In this document: positions 63,391 through 64,000 of the stretch, in pieces
Position numbering within the stretch: position 1 is the stretch's first letter
How the letters are laid out: each line of letters opens with the position of its first letter
Assembly: GCA_016987375.1 (NCBI GenBank)
Contig: PJRA01000265.1
Location: 231,203-295,202 of the forward strand
From: Brachionus koreanus
Taxonomy: Eukaryota > Rotifera > Eurotatoria > Ploima > Brachionidae
Length of the DNA: 64,000 bases
Direction: 5' to 3'
Program-made: the position numbers and the translations under genes
The notes under the pieces: generated by a model
Databases searched by the model: none
Told to the model about the DNA's origin: nothing
Seen by the model: the letters and a program-made list of their open reading frames with translations, nothing else

Positions 63391-64000
63391 AAAAACAAAA
63401 AAAAATAAATTAAGTATTTTATTTCTTCTTAAGAAAGTATATTTTGATTTGATTTTTATTTTTTTTGTTAAAATAAAATAATAATAATAATAATAATAGT
63501 TAATATTCAATTAAATAATTAGTGTTTTATTTTTCAAATAAAAAATAATAAAATAAATTTTTTTTTTTCTAAATCCAGTATTATAGTTTTTTTTTGCATA
63601 AAATTAACACAGGTAATAATTAAAAGCCACAAAAAAAGTTAAAAATAATTTTTACAACTAAATTCTTTTTTTAAATACATTTTATGAGCTAGGTTCCTTA
63701 ACTTTTAATTCATCTCGACTGTATTCTAGTTTAATCTCTAATTAAACTTTTCTCTATTAGGTAATTTTTGACCTTGCAGTTTTTTCTTTTGCTTGAAAAT
63801 GTCCAGAATATTCTCTTTGAGCCTTCTGAACAGAAGCATTCTAATTAAAAATAATTTCAAAAAATCAAGAATTTATCTTTTATTTAAAGTTTTAATTTTC
63901 GAAAATAAAGTTTAATTTTTTAATGAATCAGGATTTTGTTGTTTTGCAAGTTTTGAAAAAAAATTAAATGATTTTAATTTAAGTATGTTTAACAAAAATT
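63391..64000. other. 3' flank with (ATA)n microsatellite
   Basis: AT-rich, with a trinucleotide run of ATA/TAA at about 63477-63498. No gene is supported to the window end. Confidence 0.6.

Overview
This is a eukaryotic, very AT-rich window. Genes carry many short GT-AG introns (about 50-80 bases), intergenic and long intronic stretches are low complexity, and there are several kinds of retroelement and DNA-transposon debris. The genes (O-xylosyltransferase, DNA-PKcs, ATP23, RBBP6, COMMD5, P-glycoprotein-type ABC transporter, EGF-repeat protein) are those of an animal. Base composition, compact introns and gene style would suit a small invertebrate such as a monogonont rotifer. That is inference; nothing here fixes the species.

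Layout. 1-2568 (+) is the 3' part of a protein O-xylosyltransferase gene. Convergent to it, 2951-4331 (-) is ATP23 (also known as XRCC6BP1/KUB3), with a tandemly duplicated exon in which one copy has lost the HExxH protease motif. Only 149 bp upstream on the same strand ends a complete DNA-PKcs (PRKDC) gene, 4481-29952 (-). I resolve it into 15 exons totalling 12,264 nt of CDS (4,087 codons plus stop). Its long introns hold non-LTR retrotransposon tails, two tRNA-derived SINEs, a TA-flanked MITE, a Tc1/mariner relic and a MULE/FLYWCH-like relic. PRKDC is head-to-head (150 bp) with the first of two tandem RBBP6 paralogues (30103-32068 and 35034-37214, +), which share a 144-nt stretch of identical DNA. 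Then come an RTE-like relic, a GT92-like glycosyltransferase (40753-42369, +) and a secreted multi-EGF gene (43779 onward, +).

The EGF gene is cut at about 45606 by a giant inverted repeat. The left arm is 45607-52630, a 176-bp spacer follows, and the right arm is 52807-60745. The arms look identical wherever I compared them, apart from one 915-bp segment present only on the right (58761-59675). The right arm, with flanking sequence, carries an intact ABCB-type transporter (54679-61461, -), a small unknown gene and COMMD5. The left arm carries broken mirror copies: a transporter lacking its N-terminus and the NBD1 signature, and a COMMD5 lacking exon 1. The fold-back point lies at the COMMD5 start codon. 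It is either a recent inverted duplication or an assembly/library fold-back chimera.

Functional themes. DNA-PKcs (non-homologous end joining) and ATP23/KUB3 (mitochondrial protease, also reported as a Ku70-binding protein) look like an operon-like pair. The possible novelties are the protease-dead alternative ATP23 exon, the gene-converted RBBP6 pair with an altered RING, and the palindrome. A small unknown gene sits at 63037-63390.
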